A stretch of DNA of 64,000 nt from Perognathus longimembris pacificus (GCF_023159225.1 NC_063176.1:35086786-35150785), one strand, 5' to 3'; numbered from the stretch's first letter, positions 33,185 to 45,149 are shown. Numbers and translations: made by a program. Notes: generated by a model not told the origin, from the sequence alone.

Positions 33185-34086
33185 CTAGTAGGGAGGAGAC
33201 TATGGTTTACCAAGGTAACAGTCCCAGGGCGGGGCGCACATGCGCATTCCCCAGCCACGCTGATACAGCCTGCAATTAAGACACATCAAAGCCTAGGATG
33301 TGATCCTGCCAATGTGAAGACTATTAGAGGATGCCATTTCTTCATTAACACCATACCTCATACTGTAAATTTTAAGAGCTATTCTGAACTTGGTCTCGAA
33401 ATGAAGACTTCCTTTATCCTATCGGAAAGGTGAAATGTGTAAGTTTTGGTCAATAATTAAAACTTTAAAAAAACAAATGGTGCCATTCCTTGAACTCAAG
33501 GATGCTGGGTGCTGCCCCTGAGCTTCTGTGCTCAGGGCTATCACTCTATCACTTGAACCACAGCTCCACTTCCAGCTTATTTTTTTATTTTCTATTTTTG
33601 CTGGTGAATTGGGGGTTAAGAGTCTCACAAACTTTCTTTCTCTGGCTGGCTTTGAACTGCAATTATCAGATCTCAGTCTCCCGAGTAGCTAGGATTATAG
33701 GTGTGAGCCACCCACAGCAGCAATAATGAAAACTTTTAACAAAACACATATGGGATGGAAAATCAGCTACAGTACAAGTAGGTAATGTTATCTTGTTCAC
33801 CAATGGATCTCTAAATCCTAAAAGAAGAAGCCAGTACATAGTAGATGCTCAATAAACATTTGCTGAATGAAGAAATACATACATACACAGAGAGATTGAG
33901 CGAGATAAACCATTAATTCACTTTATACCTGTGCTCTAGAAACCTTCTGGAAGCTGCTATTTATCATGACAAGTTCTGCAAGACTCTGTCCTTCCCACCT
34001 CCATTGGCACTTGTATATGTAAGTCCTGACTCATTCACACCCATCTTCTCCAAGAAGGGAGCAACAGGCTCAGGCTGGGGGCTTAC
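33185..34086 (-). other. Intron between the common exon 34087-34339 and muscle-type exon 1
   Basis: A short intron (902 nt) with one 7SL-headed SINE (33478-33722) and, near 33830-33880, the end of an old MIR/L2-like element. Confidence 0.78.
33478..33722 (-). mobile_element. SINE with 7SL/B1-like head (minus)
   Basis: CTTGAACTCAAGGATGCTGG, GAACCACAGCTCCACTTCCA, GATCTCAGTCTCCCGAGTAG and GTGTGAGCCACC. Confidence 0.85.
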
Positions 34087-34339
34087 CTGAAGGGCCTCTC
34101 CCCACCGAGGGGGGAGGTGGCTGTGCTCCAGCTCTTCCGGTACTCCTCTCGCTCAGCCTTCTTTTTTCTCAGAGGAGCAGGGACATAGGCGGTCTGATTG
34201 CTCTTGTTTGGGAGGTACTGGTTGAAAGGCACTGCTGATTTAGGCTCACCGTGGGATGTCCTTCGTGCAGACATATCATCCTTCCTCACATCCGGCAGCT
34301 TCCGATGAGGCAAGTCAGATTCTGAGTCGCTTCCTCTCC
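34087..34339 (-). CDS. LIMCH1: LIMCH1 exon with first [12 protein letters not shown] motif (253 nt)
   Basis: After completing a Gly codon it codes [20 protein letters not shown], then the tail of the motif ([20 protein letters not shown]), a basic [13 protein letters not shown] patch and GGERPF, all as expected for LIMCH1. The acceptor is CTCTCCCTAG|GGAG and the donor is CTTCAG|GTAAGC. The exit leaves 2 nt (AG). Both possible followers, the muscle-type exon 32933-33184 and the microexon 15068-15103, begin with one base that completes this codon to Ser or Arg, so the choice does not change frame. Confidence 0.97.
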
Positions 34340-34475
34340 CTAGGGAGAGAGGATGGATGCAGGCAAAGGGTACAGGGCGAGCAAGAAAGTGTCTATTGGC
34401 CGCACCATGGTTATATCTACAGGTTCCAGGGATTCGTTCCTTAAATTAGTCGCTGGAAACTCAAGTAGCAGCCTA

Positions 34476-34822
34476 AGAGCCAAGCATGGTGATGCATGTC
34501 TGTAGTCCCAGCTATTGATGAGGTGGAGATCCAGAGAATCATGGTTTCAGGCCATGCTGGGTAAAAGTTAGAAAGACCTTACCTCAACCAACAACATGAG
34601 TGTGCATGAAATTCAACATGGTCTGTGCATGAAATTCAAGCTACACAGAAAGCATGGGTAGGAAGATCATGCCTTTAGGCTGACCTTGGGACAAACATAT
34701 ATGACCCTATCTGAAAATTAACCCAAAGCAAAAAGAGCTGGCTCAAGTGATAGAGCATCTGCCTAGCAAGCACAAAGCCTGGGTTCAAGCCAACATAAAG
34801 AAATGACTTAAAACAACAACAA
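34476..34822 (+). mobile_element. B4-like composite SINE (B1 heads plus ID-like tail)
   Basis: AGCCAAGCATGGTGATGCAT, GTAGTCCCAGCTATTGATGA, a second B1-like end (GACCCTATCTGAAAATTAAC), then GGCTCAAGTGATAGAGCATC and GGGTTCAAGCC. A 23-bp stretch around GTGCATGAAATTCAA is repeated inside. Confidence 0.7.
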
Positions 34823-35784
34823 CAAAATGAGTATCATTCTAAATTAGTTTACTCTGGCAACAGCTCTCAATTCTAATCAGGATAAACAAAACACAAACCT
34901 AATTTTTTTTCAAACAGAGGTAAGGTAAGCCCAATTACGTTTGCAATTATGAAGGACAATCCATTTGCTGTAGAACTAGATGCCTGCTGAGAATTGCAAC
35001 TCTCAAAAGAATAAAGCTATCAGTTCCCAGTGGGGGGGTCTTCAGTGAGCAGCTACCATATGTTGGTTCTGACAAGTCAGAATCAGCAGGGATTTGGTCT
35101 TTATGGTGTCTTTAACCCAACCACAAAATATCTTGAGGATCTAAGGTGCAATCAAGGAGCACAGACATAGAAGAGCAACAGGACTTCGGAGAAGGGACCA
35201 ATTAGATGATACCAAATCTTTGCCCTCCAAAAGTGATAGCATATTTTCCTACCATCATCCCCATGGCTGGATGCAAGCTTTTATCCTTATGATCCCTCGT
35301 CTTACTATCTGCCTTCTCTTTGCATGCATTATATTTCTATCTTATGTTGTAAGAACAAGTGCTACATCGTTTTTTTACAGTGTGGAGCACATTTGTTTCC
35401 AGAGGGCATCCTTAAATCTTCTTAGAATGAGTAACTGCATTGGTTTGGCTTCAAGAGCCTTTTGGAGAATGCCTACAGCAGCCTTCGGTTGGGCAACAGC
35501 ACTGATAATTCTATGATGCTCTTGTTGCCCAGTCTTATCTCATTCAATGTCTAAGATCCATTAGAACGAAGCTGTTATCAAGTCAATTAGGAATATATAA
35601 ATAGCCACCATTTTAATGTTGATCGGAAACTCTTAATCCAGGAGAGTATTCACATGTCATTTAACTCTGATGATAACACAAACAACTCTACTTACACTCA
35701 AGGAAAGGGTGAAGGCATGGGGTAGCATGGCAGATGGTATAGGGTAAGAGGTAATGTCGGAATTTGTTTCATTTTGAGTTCTGC

Positions 35785-35950
35785 TACTCATTAGTCTCCT
35801 TAGCAACAAGACTTTGCCTGTTACCACTCTAAGCCTTCATTTTCTAATGTGTAAAAGAAAGACATAGTGTCACCTGATTCATAGGACTACAGGGAGGACA
35901 GGCATTGTGTAAAATGATTAATTCTGCACTTGGCAATGGGGGTTTAACAA
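35785..35950 (+). mobile_element. MIR
   Basis: AAGCCTTCATTTTCTAATGT GTAAAAGAAAGAC, TCATAGGACTACAGGGAGGA and AAATGATTAATTCTGCACTT follow the MIR 5' half. Confidence 0.7.
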
Positions 35951-36274
35951 ACGTGGCCTGCTTCTCATGTCTTCATACTTGTGGTTCTATCAAAAATGAG
36001 CTGTGGGTTTCTAGGCTTGTCTAACACATTTGACTGTCCTTTTCTGAAAAGTAGAAATGAAATGATTTTCCCTGGACATGAAATGATAGATTGGCTCTTA
36101 AAAGATTATAAAAGTTTAAAAGAAGGACTGGCCATAAACAAGTTGTTCATTGTTGCACATGAAATATTCATGAAATAAATTATTCATGCCACTTGCTTTC
36201 AGTCTTCCTACTGAAATTTAGACTATTTCATGACTTTGTATCTGATTCATTATTCAGTCCCCATTCCACAAGTC

Positions 36275-36533
36275 TTTTTTCTTTCTTTCTTTTTTTTTTT
36301 TTTAATGCTGGCCTTGGGGCTTGAACTCAGGGCCTAGGCACTGTTCTTGTACTTTTTGCTCAAGGCTAAGCACTCTACCACATGAGCCACAGCTCCATCT
36401 CCTACTTTTTGGCAGTTCATTGGAGATAAGAATCTCACAAACTTTCCTGTATGGTCTGGCTTTGAACCAGGATCCTCAGATCTCAGCCTCCTGAGTAGCT
36501 AGGATTACAGGTATGAGCCACCACTTAGGGCTT
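36275..36533 (-). mobile_element. SINE with 7SL/B1-like head (minus)
   Basis: Poly-T, GGGGCTTGAACTCAGGGCCT, TTCATTGGAGATAAGAATCT, CTCAGCCTCCTGAGTAGCTA and GTATGAGCCACCAC. Confidence 0.88.
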
Positions 36534-37154
36534 CTATAAGTCTTCACTAATGTATCTGTGTCAAAGTCAAAGTAAAATATTTAGCACTTCCTATGACTTG
36601 CCAACAGCACCATGCCTGGTGAAGTTTTAAGATTTATTTCCCCACCAGACAGTAGCCTGTGTCATAAATGTAGAAGCAATTCTGAGAAGCCAAAGGGCTG
36701 CTCTCCTCTCCTCTCCCCATGGTTGATTGGAGACAGTCTTGGAAATCCAGGGTCTGTCCTCCAGACTCCAAAGGCCTTCCCTTCATAGCACATTTAGAAA
36801 AAGGTCCTCTGCTTAGGGTGTTCTGGCTAGAGGAAGCATGATATGTGGTTGAATAAATGAATGAAACAAAATGATTCTTCCATCAAGTGAAAAAGTGCAG
36901 TCATGAATTTGAGTTGCTTCGGCTTCCTCAGTTCTAAAATGTTATAATCTATCAGCCTTGGTTGGTGTATATATCTAGAACATATGATCATATATCCTTA
37001 ATCAAAGTCTCAAAATATGCTTTTTAACATAGAAATGCACAGCTTCCCACACCTCCATTAGTTTCTCTGAAAAATGTCTTAAACAGAGATTTTTAAAGAA
37101 ATATTCACTTGCAAAAATCCCAGAATAGAGTGGCTCAGTTGAAATAAGGTGTAG

Positions 37155-37350
37155 TTTTGTGGACTTAGAGTCCTGGGTCTCATTTCAGTTCTACCTCCTG
37201 CTAGCTGTGTGGCTGTGGGAACTCACAACTCTTTCATCTCAGGTCCACCCAGGCTACACTGAGATGACGGCAATGCTCTCCTGGGGGGTGTCATGGAGCT
37301 TGAATGAGATGAAACAAAGCACCCAGGGAGAAGGTGGCACACAGGCCTTC
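37155..37350 (+). mobile_element. MIR
   Basis: TTAGAGTCCTGGGTCTCATT, CTAGCTGTGTGGCTGTGGGA and AGCTTGAATGAGATGAAACA AAGCACCC follow the MIR order. Confidence 0.72.
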
Positions 37351-37526
37351 AGTAAAGAGTAGAATTTGCCTTATCGGAAGCCAGGATTTGGGTTTTACTT
37401 CATCCTGTGAACAAGGAAACTTACTAGTGTAGTTTTTTATGTATCATCGAAGTCAGGAAAATGAAATGATGATAATGTTGCTTTCTTAGACACTAACCCT
37501 TGTATCCTATGTGGCTGATATTCTCT

Positions 37527-37710
37527 CCTTTCCAGTTCCTTCCTTTCTTCCTCCCTCCCTTCCTTTCTTTCTTCCTCCCTCCTTCCTTCTCTCCCTCCCT
37601 TCTTCATTCCTCTCCTCCCTCCCTCCCTCCCTCCTTTTCTTCCATGCTAGCTATCTTCCTTCTTTCTTTTCTTTCATTTCCTCCTTCTGTTCCCCTCTCT
37701 TTCTTTCCAT
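37527..37710. repeat. CCTT/CCCT pyrimidine microsatellite
   Basis: Imperfect pyrimidine-rich units over about 180 bp. Confidence 0.92.
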
Positions 37711-37824
37711 ATCTGTGCTACACACATTCCAACACATTATTTAATCTTCCTCAAGCCCTTTCACTTTACTCATTCCTTCTTTCTCTTAAACAAGTCATCT
37801 TTTATATAAAATTTAAGAATAGTC

Positions 37825-37988
37825 ACTGAATATGGTAACCCATGCCTATAATCCCAACCCTTGGGAGGGAAAAGCAGTAGGATCACAATTAGAGGCCAGC
37901 TTTGGGAATGTACCTAGGTCCTTGCTAGCTTGAACTACGTAGTGAGACCCTGTCTCACCCCCACCCCAACAAAGAACACAAAAAACAT
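37825..37988 (+). mobile_element. B1-like monomer SINE
   Basis: GGTAACCCATGCCTATAATC, CAGTAGGATCACAATTAGAG GCCAGC and GTAGTGAGACCCTGTCTCAC: a 7SL-derived element of the B1 type without the Geo part. Confidence 0.75.
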
Positions 37989-40395
37989 ATTTATGAAGTA
38001 TGTTATTAATATTCAAAGGACCTGAACAGAAAGGTTTGTATTTCTTCTTCAGTGTGGTTCACTAGCATCGCTAATGGTGAGGAAGGATGTGGGTGTGTAT
38101 ATGAAACAAGACAGGTTGGCCGAATCAACCCAGGGGGTTCTGGCATTTCTACGCAGAAGCTTGTGCATCCTTCCCACAACATCATGAGCCTTCTGTGAGT
38201 GTGGCTTACGCTGACTTTTTGGAATGGGTTAGTGAGTGCCAATAATAATGAAGTGAAAGCTGCCCATACTGGCCCTACAGAGTTGAAGAATATGAAGGAA
38301 AGACCTCTCCTAATAGGTGTGATCTGGAAGTGTTTATTAGGACTAGCCATCTTCTTGATTAGCATTATTTAAAAAATTTCTGTAAACTCTTGTGAATTGC
38401 AACATAAATTTGACTAAGATTATTTTGCATGTTTTAAAAGGCAGATTAAAAGTGTTTTTCTTTTTCTTTTTTTCACTTACTAGGTCTTGATTAGTTTAGA
38501 GGAACACAAGCCCTAAGGTATGAAGCTGATTGGTAAAATCTGTATAAGATACTTTCTCATAATAGTGTTTTGTAAAGCCCAATCCCATGTAATTCTTTAA
38601 ATGGAGAAAACATGTATAAACAGAATCTAGCTTATCAGTCTTAATTGCTGAAAACTAAATGATGCCTTGGTACATATTAGTATAATATTAATAATCACCA
38701 TCTCAAATCCCGTCAAGATGTCCTTCATTATCAACTCTGAACCCCTCAAAGCTAGCGACAGACTAAGCCATCTGGTAATAAACTGCTAATGTAGATATAT
38801 TGCCAGTTATCAAAAAAAGAACAGGGTGAAACAAAAAAGCATTTTTTGTAAAAAAAAATGAAAACAATATGGAGGAAATAGTTTGGTTAAGATGCATTTA
38901 ATAAAAGCAAATCTATATTTGGCTATATGAGAAAGCTTAATTAGATCATGGAATTGGTGTTTAACTTATAATACTGAGGGTGGTGCTTAAGATGTCAAAT
39001 AAAGTTTTAGAAATGTTTTTCAAGCAGCTCACAATGTACCATGGAATTCTTTAGGCATCACATAACACGTGGGCCTCAGGCTAATCCATGAACTAAGCAA
39101 GTACAAGTCCTAAACAAAAGTATTAGTTTGAGCCATTCTACAACAAAACATCTATTAGGTTAAGACAAAGAAGTGTGAGTGAATTAGGCTTAATAGCTTA
39201 AGAATTAAATTTAAGAGCTCCCTTCTAGAGGCTGACAGTGGTATGCTAATTCTTGTTCCTTAAAAATCTTGGGGCAGTTGCTTAAACTTTGAACCAAGAG
39301 ACAAAACTAACACAGGAATAAGAAGAAGTGTTTCTTAGCTCCAAAGAAGGACAAGGTGACCTGCTGTGCATGTCCCATGATTTGTGAATAATGAGATGCT
39401 CTGTGCTAAGTTGGAACCTGCACACAAGAAATACCCAAGTATTTAGCGACACAGAATTTTACACCTGCAAGAGATATTTTAGCTACTAAAGCTAATTTTG
39501 ATCTCAGAGTGTTGGAGTCAGTAAATGCATACATATTACCATCCACCAAGCAATAGTTACTCAAAAATAGAAACAACAACAAAGAAATTTTCCACCGGCC
39601 TTGGTGTCTTTCCACAAGTTTATATGTGTAGATCCAAGGTACTTTCTAAAAGTACAAAGGCCAACAGCTCCTAAAAAGCAGGTGTTAAATTTATATCACA
39701 TTACATGGCTACTTTTATTTTTTAAAAAAAGATCATTCCATACAGGTGATATGAAATGCACAGGATTTAAATCAAATCCAGCAGCCATGGAACAGCAGGC
39801 AGGCCTGGGTTGTGCTTTTTTTATGTATTAACGGCCACCTGCACTGTGCTAGCAATTGCTCAGGTATCCTGATCATCAAACCCATTGCCAAAAAAAAGTG
39901 CTTATGAAGTTACACAATCTCAGGCTTCAGAACTTTCCGAAATGTGTGTAGCGCATTTCCAGTTCACTGGAAGTTGATCCGTTTTCACTTGCCCAGCATG
40001 GCACTCACTAAACATTTCCCTTCCTCGTAGCCTGAGTATATAAACTTGAGCTCACTTTATGAGCTCATGGTCTGCACAGTGTCCCGATTCACGGAGACCA
40101 AGGGAGGAATGATGTAACACGTTTTCCACCAGAAGATATGCTCACTGAGGCGGTGCTCAAATAAACTTACTGGCAAAGCCAACCAAAATTCTGAGTACGA
40201 TGAGACACATCAATCAAAGAGGGTTTTTTTTTTTTCTCCCCTCCCCTACTAGTGTATGGACTTACCAGACTCCAGCTAGGTGAAGATGGTGTTCTGCCTT
40301 GCCAGCACCCACTCTCTGCCTGCAACCAAGCCCCCCGCCGCCCCCCGCTTAATGATTCATTGCAAGGCGTGTCCTTTATGAGGGCCCCAACGTAC

Positions 40396-40591
40396 CATCG
40401 CTGCTTCCCCTGAGCACTACATCTGGAGAAGGGGTCTGCCGAGAGCGGGAGCCGAAGGAGTCCAGGCTGTCGAAGGAGTCATCCCTGCCGTGGCGAGGCG
40501 GGGACAGGGAGTCGCTGCGCTCTGAATCCCAGCAGTCGATGTAGCCACTGTCTCGGATGCTGCGTTTGGGACTCTCAATGTCATCCGTCTC
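40396..40591 (-). CDS. LIMCH1: LIMCH1 exon, serine-rich linker after the CH domain (196 nt)
   Basis: It codes [20 protein letters not shown], a [12 protein letters not shown] stretch and a [14 protein letters not shown] stretch: an acidic, serine-rich, probably disordered segment with many Ser-Pro and RxxS sites, consistent with phosphorylation. The acceptor on the minus strand is TTCGGACAG|GAG and the donor is AGCGATG|GTACGT. Phase 0 entry lets it follow either the last CH exon or the alternative first exon. It leaves 1 nt (G), completed to Gly by the next exon. It corresponds to the start of the DUF4757-type region of LIMCH1. Confidence 0.97.
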
Positions 40592-40927
40592 CTGTCCGAA
40601 AAGTAAACAATTACAGACTTTTGTGCAATCGACACAAACAAAAATCCTGCATACCAAATCAATCTGGAAAGCAACAGCAAGAGGATTAACACAGGCAGGG
40701 CATCCCATTCAATTTTGTTCTGCTCCGTTTTCCCAATCAGAAAATTATGTGCATTGTACATTAACAACAACAGCAACGCCCCAAGTAATTCATACTCCAT
40801 AATGTTGAAAAGGAGGGGAAAAATAAGCAAAGGAACTAAGAATAAAGGAACACAAAATTTGAATTCCTAAGAATACAATGACCAACAAAGACAGAAATGG
40901 AAAAAACAAAAACCAAAACACCTTAAC

Positions 40928-40951
40928 CTTGACCTGTTTTTCAGAATCCAT
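40928..40951 (-). CDS. LIMCH1: LIMCH1 alternative first coding exon (MDSEKQVK)
   Basis: An ATG at 40951-40949 in the context GCCGTTATGG (purine at -3, G at +4) opens eight codons, MDSEKQVK, ending at a donor GTCAAG|GTTAAG. The exit phase is 0, the phase in which exon 40396-40591 begins, so splicing gives [18 protein letters not shown]. The minus-strand reading frame stays open upstream of the ATG for about 330 nt, but no acceptor is evident, and a TATA-like box lies near 41330, so I read the upstream part as 5' UTR. LIMCH1 isoforms lacking the CH domain are known in mammals. The exact N-terminus here is inferred from sequence. Confidence 0.65.
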
Positions 40952-41302
40952 AACGGCATATCTGTCCGGATGGCGCAAGTCTCTTGTGTAGCCTTGCAAA
41001 GTGCTCCTGCGTTCGCTAGCTACCCGGCAAAGGCAGGCAACATTTGTTTTTGCAGCCCAATCAATGCTGGAAAATCCTGGAGCAGCGAGCATCCATCTCC
41101 TGTTACCTTGGAGGGAAATTCCTACTCTGAAAGGGGGCTGTCTTTCAGAGGCAAAAAAAAAAAGCAATGAAAAATATGCAAAATGCTTTTCCTGATGCCT
41201 CAGAAAAATCCAGGCATGCTGTCGCTCTCCGCCAGCTCTTGGCGCTGGGCGAGCTGAGAACACTTGTAGCTGACCCACATGTTCGTGTTCAGAGAAGGGA
41301 GA
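40952..41302 (-). promoter_or_regulatory. LIMCH1: Candidate 5' UTR of the CH-less LIMCH1 transcript
   Basis: The stretch between the candidate TATA-like box and the MDSEKQVK start codon would be the 5' UTR of the short isoform. It is richer in CpG than the introns around it and free of recognisable repeats except a short poly-A tract at 41152-41163. The 5' limit is only a guess from the usual 25-30 nt spacing to the TATA-like element. CAGE or 5' RACE reads would settle it. Confidence 0.4.
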
Positions 41303-41328
41303 ACAATGGCTGTCTTTGACCGCCTGTG

Positions 41329-41336
41329 ATTATAAA
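41329..41336 (-). promoter_or_regulatory. TATA-like element for internal LIMCH1 promoter
   Basis: On the minus strand the bases read TTTATAAT, flanked by GAAT and CACAG, about 380 nt upstream of the MDSEKQVK start codon. This could place a transcription start near 41300. It is a single short motif in AT-moderate sequence, so the call depends mainly on the coding exon downstream. Confidence 0.3.
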
Positions 41337-42234
41337 TTCTTTCCAGCACAAGCGGCACATACTAAAACACTGAAACTCCATCAGGAGAAAGGTCAGGCAA
41401 AGCCATCCTCACCCTCGTATTAGAATAAAAGCCTTGTTCCCGCCAGCGTCTTAGCATTCATTACAATAGTCCCGGCTGACGAAAACAAAAATAACTCCAG
41501 TCACTCAAAGATAAACCTCAATTTAATATCCTCCGGACTGTTGCTTAAAATCATGTCTGTGAATATCCTGGGCAGAGGGACATGCGCTCACAGGCTTAGA
41601 CTCCAGTGTCATCCTGAGAGTTTCTTCAGATTCACGGTGGAGGTTCCCTTGGCATTCCCCATAGAAATAAAACAAATAAATGAATGAAAACTCTTCATAT
41701 TAGCAATTTGGGGAACTGGTCTAGACTGCCTGAGAGGACCACAGGAGGCAATGCCTTTGCAGGCAGTGCCCTTGCTGGCAGCTTCGAGCACTGTAGCCTG
41801 ATTCTCCCGTGGGAGGCAGGAGGGGGCTGGGGGGGGCGGCTACAATTCATAGGCACATACTCATTTTGAATCTCACGAGGGGAGTGGGAGACAGTACAAG
41901 GGCAGAGTGGAGAAGAGATCTCTGCCCCCGAGGAGGACCTGATTAATGCCCCCTGAATCATAGGTTGTTAAATGGCCTAGCCGAAGACAACCCCACGTGA
42001 CCTTCTCCAGGGGGAAGGCAGACATTCCAGTTATGGAAATTAAGGTCATTTACTAGCAGGTCAAAAGTTAACCCAGACTTGGAATGAAAGCCAGGCCCAA
42101 AGAGTTGGAAAAAGGAAGAACTTATGACTCACTGAAATATATAGACCATAATTAGATATGGTTTTAAATTTAATTTATTTGGAAATGCAAGTTATTATTA
42201 TGAATTATTTATCTACTGAGACTAGGCCAAACGG

Positions 42235-42510
42235 GTAAGAAATGTTGTTCATTTTATTGAACACTTACTATGTATTTAAGGTTAGATGTGGTGTTTTTTT
42301 TTTATGTATTCCAGGTTAAATGTGGGGTTTTTGTTGTTGTTTCACTCCATGCTATTTATCCCTCCCACTCAATGAATGATGTGGTTAGCACTATCCCTAG
42401 TTTATAGAAGAGGAAAAACAAAAAAAAGAATCAGAGAGATAAAGTGACTTAAGGTCACACAGTAAGGGACATACAATTCAATCTCCAAATTCCAGATGGT
42501 AAAATCTGAA
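42235..42510 (+). mobile_element. MIR
   Basis: TTTTATTGAACACTTACTAT GTATTTAAGG, AGAGATAAAGTGACTTAAGG TCACACAGTAAG are MIR core blocks; the middle holds a T-rich internal repeat. Confidence 0.78.
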
Positions 42511-42699
42511 AAATATTCAATCATTTTTGCTGCAGTTACAGCCTCACCACCCAAATCTTCTCCTTCATTATGAGATGTGTAATGCCTCCTTAGCGTGGAT
42601 GATACAAACCTAGGCTATGTCCTCTGCTGAATTGTTCGTCATGACTGGATCCCTGAGCTATACATATGACAAAAAATAAAACAGAGGGAGAATAGAGTA

Positions 42700-42900
42700 A
42701 GGGTTCAAAGCATGGTTCCAGAAGCCAGATTGAATGGGTTCAAATCCTTCCTGGCTCCATCCATGCCATGCCAGCTGTGTGACCTTCAGCCAATGATTTC
42801 ACCTCAGAGGCCCTCATCCGCAAAACGGGACAAGTAGCCCCGGCCTGTCTCACTGGCCTTCTGGGAGCACTGAACATGTTCATACATGGAAAACATTCAG
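42700..42900 (+). mobile_element. MIR
   Basis: AGATTGAATGGGTTCAAATC, CAGCTGTGTGACCTTCAGCC AATGATTTCACCTC and CCGCAAAACGGGACAAGTAG: nearly full-length MIR. Confidence 0.82.
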
Positions 42901-43307
42901 AAAAATGCATGATGCAGAAACCCTACTCCAAAAGTATCAGCTGTGCTTCTAATTGAGACTCTTGATTCACACAGGTATAAAACTTCAAAATAGAAACAAT
43001 ACAACGTTTATAAATTAAGAACACAACTGCACACCCTCATCTTCCTTCTCTGTCCTTCTCTGCTTATGTCCCGTATGTAGGTGCCTTAGGCCCAGCTTCC
43101 CACTAGGGAGGGCGGTCACTCACATTGGGAAGTGATATGCCTAAACTACCTGGTGCTACATTACAACACTGGCTTTTTAAGGAAATGGCATGAAAGAGGC
43201 TTGACCAAGGGCTTTACAACCTCCAAGCCTACAGACCACAGAAGTGACAGGGAGGAAGGGAAAGGCAACATGCTTCTTGGAGCGTCAGCTGCTTTCTCAC
43301 AGCTAGT

Positions 43308-43597
43308 GATAGGAAAGAAGAGCAGACCAGCAGCTGTATCCATGATGGTGTAGCAAGCCAAGGACCAAACTCTGACCAAGGACATGCCATGGGAGCTGAA
43401 TGGCACAGCCAGTTTGGAGGGTGAAAACCATGCCACTGTGGGTGTTCTCAGAGATAGGAAAGAAGAGCAGACCAGCAGCTGTATCCATGATGGTGTAGCA
43501 AGCCAAGGACCAAACTCTGACCAAGGACATGCCATGGGAGCTGAATGGCACAGCCAGTTTGGAGGGTGAAAACCATGCCACTGTGGGTGTTCTCAGA
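43308..43597. repeat. Perfect 145-bp tandem duplication
   Basis: Two copies (43308-43452 and 43453-43597), both starting GATAGGAAAGAAGAGCAGAC; I see no difference between them, so it is recent or a collapsed/duplicated assembly feature. The repeated minus-strand open frames here come from the duplication. Confidence 0.95.
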
Positions 43598-45149
43598 GAA
43601 GCTGGAGCTCAAGGGAAAAGCAGCCAGAATGAACATATGGATATCCTCATCAGCTTTGGGTTCTGGTCACTGAAAGTGAAGTTTTTGTGGGAAGGTTAAG
43701 AGATACCAAAGGCCAACATAGTTTACAGCCATCCTTTGCGGGGTCTAATTTCCTTGTCTGTGCCTTTCACCTTGGGAGTCAGTAGCTTTCTGGCTTTGGC
43801 CCAGATCACTCCAGGAAGGGAGAAAAGACTGAACATAAGCTCATTGTGCCACCTTCTGGGTTCTCAGGTAAAAGTGGGTTCATAAGAAAGGTGGGCACTA
43901 CTAGAACCCAGAATTTTCATTCCACTGTCTTCTTCCTATCACCCATGCTGAGAGATGAGAATTAGGGAGGACTGGTAGGTGACTTAGGGTGTTTGAGAAA
44001 AATCCATAAACCTTCACTGCACCCTTCAACATTTTCTGCTTGCATTGTGATGGGTTATAATACACTTTTTATACTCTAACGTGTCTGAACATCCTACTTT
44101 TCCATCATGATCACCCATTCTCTACCTACCACACTGTGGTTGTTGAGGCCACTCACTCTAGCAGTAAAAATTGAGCATGCTTTAAAGTGTGGTCATTGCT
44201 CTAGCCTTGGGGACACAGTGTTACACAAAAATCAACAAACACCTGTCCATAGGGGCCTCTTGTTCTAGTAGTAAAGACAAAAATAAACAGACACTCATAA
44301 ATGGGTGATAAATATCATGATGGATGGATGTTAAATATCATGAGAAAAAAAATCCCAAAGCAGGTGAAAGGAATAGAAACAGGTTACACTGGCAGAGGTC
44401 TGGCATTTCATTGACTGTCATGTCCTCTCTCCTCTGTGTCTTTCTTCTCTTAATACCCTCAACCTCCTGAAACAGGAGGAGAGCAGGACAATCAGAGTCC
44501 CCTTTGCCCCTGGTTATTGTGACAGGTACAGGAAGGGGACAGCCCCTTCCTGGGAGCCATATACCTAGGGCCAAAGTAATGCAATCCTTTGGCTCTTTGG
44601 GAAGAAGCTAGAAGCAGGGAGGCCCACAGAAGCGATTGTACACATTGTGTCTTCTTATGAAAGGGAGAATAAATTCAAGAAGAGATAGAAAAGGACATAG
44701 AGGAAGAAGCTACTCTCCCGACTTTCTGGTTCTGGCCCCTGAGATCTGCTTGACTCTCCTTCAGTCTCAGCAATGCAGTTAAATCCTCTTGGGTTTTTAC
44801 TTAATCCCCTTCTTTGTAAGGCTTCCCTGACCTGTTAAGTGGCAGGCCACTGTCGCCATGCCTGTGGAGATTTTTTTCAATATACAGCAGCACCAACCTT
44901 CTGTGACTACCTTTTCCATATGTGTAAGATTCTATGATAAGGGCTGTACATGCATTAAATACATTATAGAATGTAGAAGGTTGCCTATGGTCAATGATAC
45001 AATACACATTCCTACCCCTCCAATAGAATAATGAAGATTAAAAATTCTGAATAGTCTCCTTTGTGAAAGAAAAAATAATTTTAAATTAATTTCAACCTGG
45101 GAATACACAGAATGAAGAAATCCAGTAAACAACAAAGCCTTTAAAAAAT

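Larger units (their letters stand above)
34340..40395 (-). other. LIMCH1 intron
   Basis: Holds a B4-like composite SINE, a MIR pair, a 7SL-headed SINE, a pyrimidine microsatellite and a B1-like SINE. About 34830-35780, 35960-36270 and 38000-40300 are AT-rich unique sequence without a recognised feature. Confidence 0.78.

Noticed and set aside
32797..33258. 153-codon minus-strand frame as one long exon
   Set aside because: The extensions beyond 32933 and 33184 run through clear splice sites (GTTAGC donor, TACTAG acceptor).
40790..41278. 162-codon minus-strand frame as a single protein
   Set aside because: Crosses the donor at 40927; only MDSEKQVK is in phase with the next exon. The upstream part is better read as 5' UTR.
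43161..43581. Repeated minus-strand frames of 92-124 codons
   Set aside because: Produced by the 145-bp tandem duplication, whose length keeps no special coding pattern.
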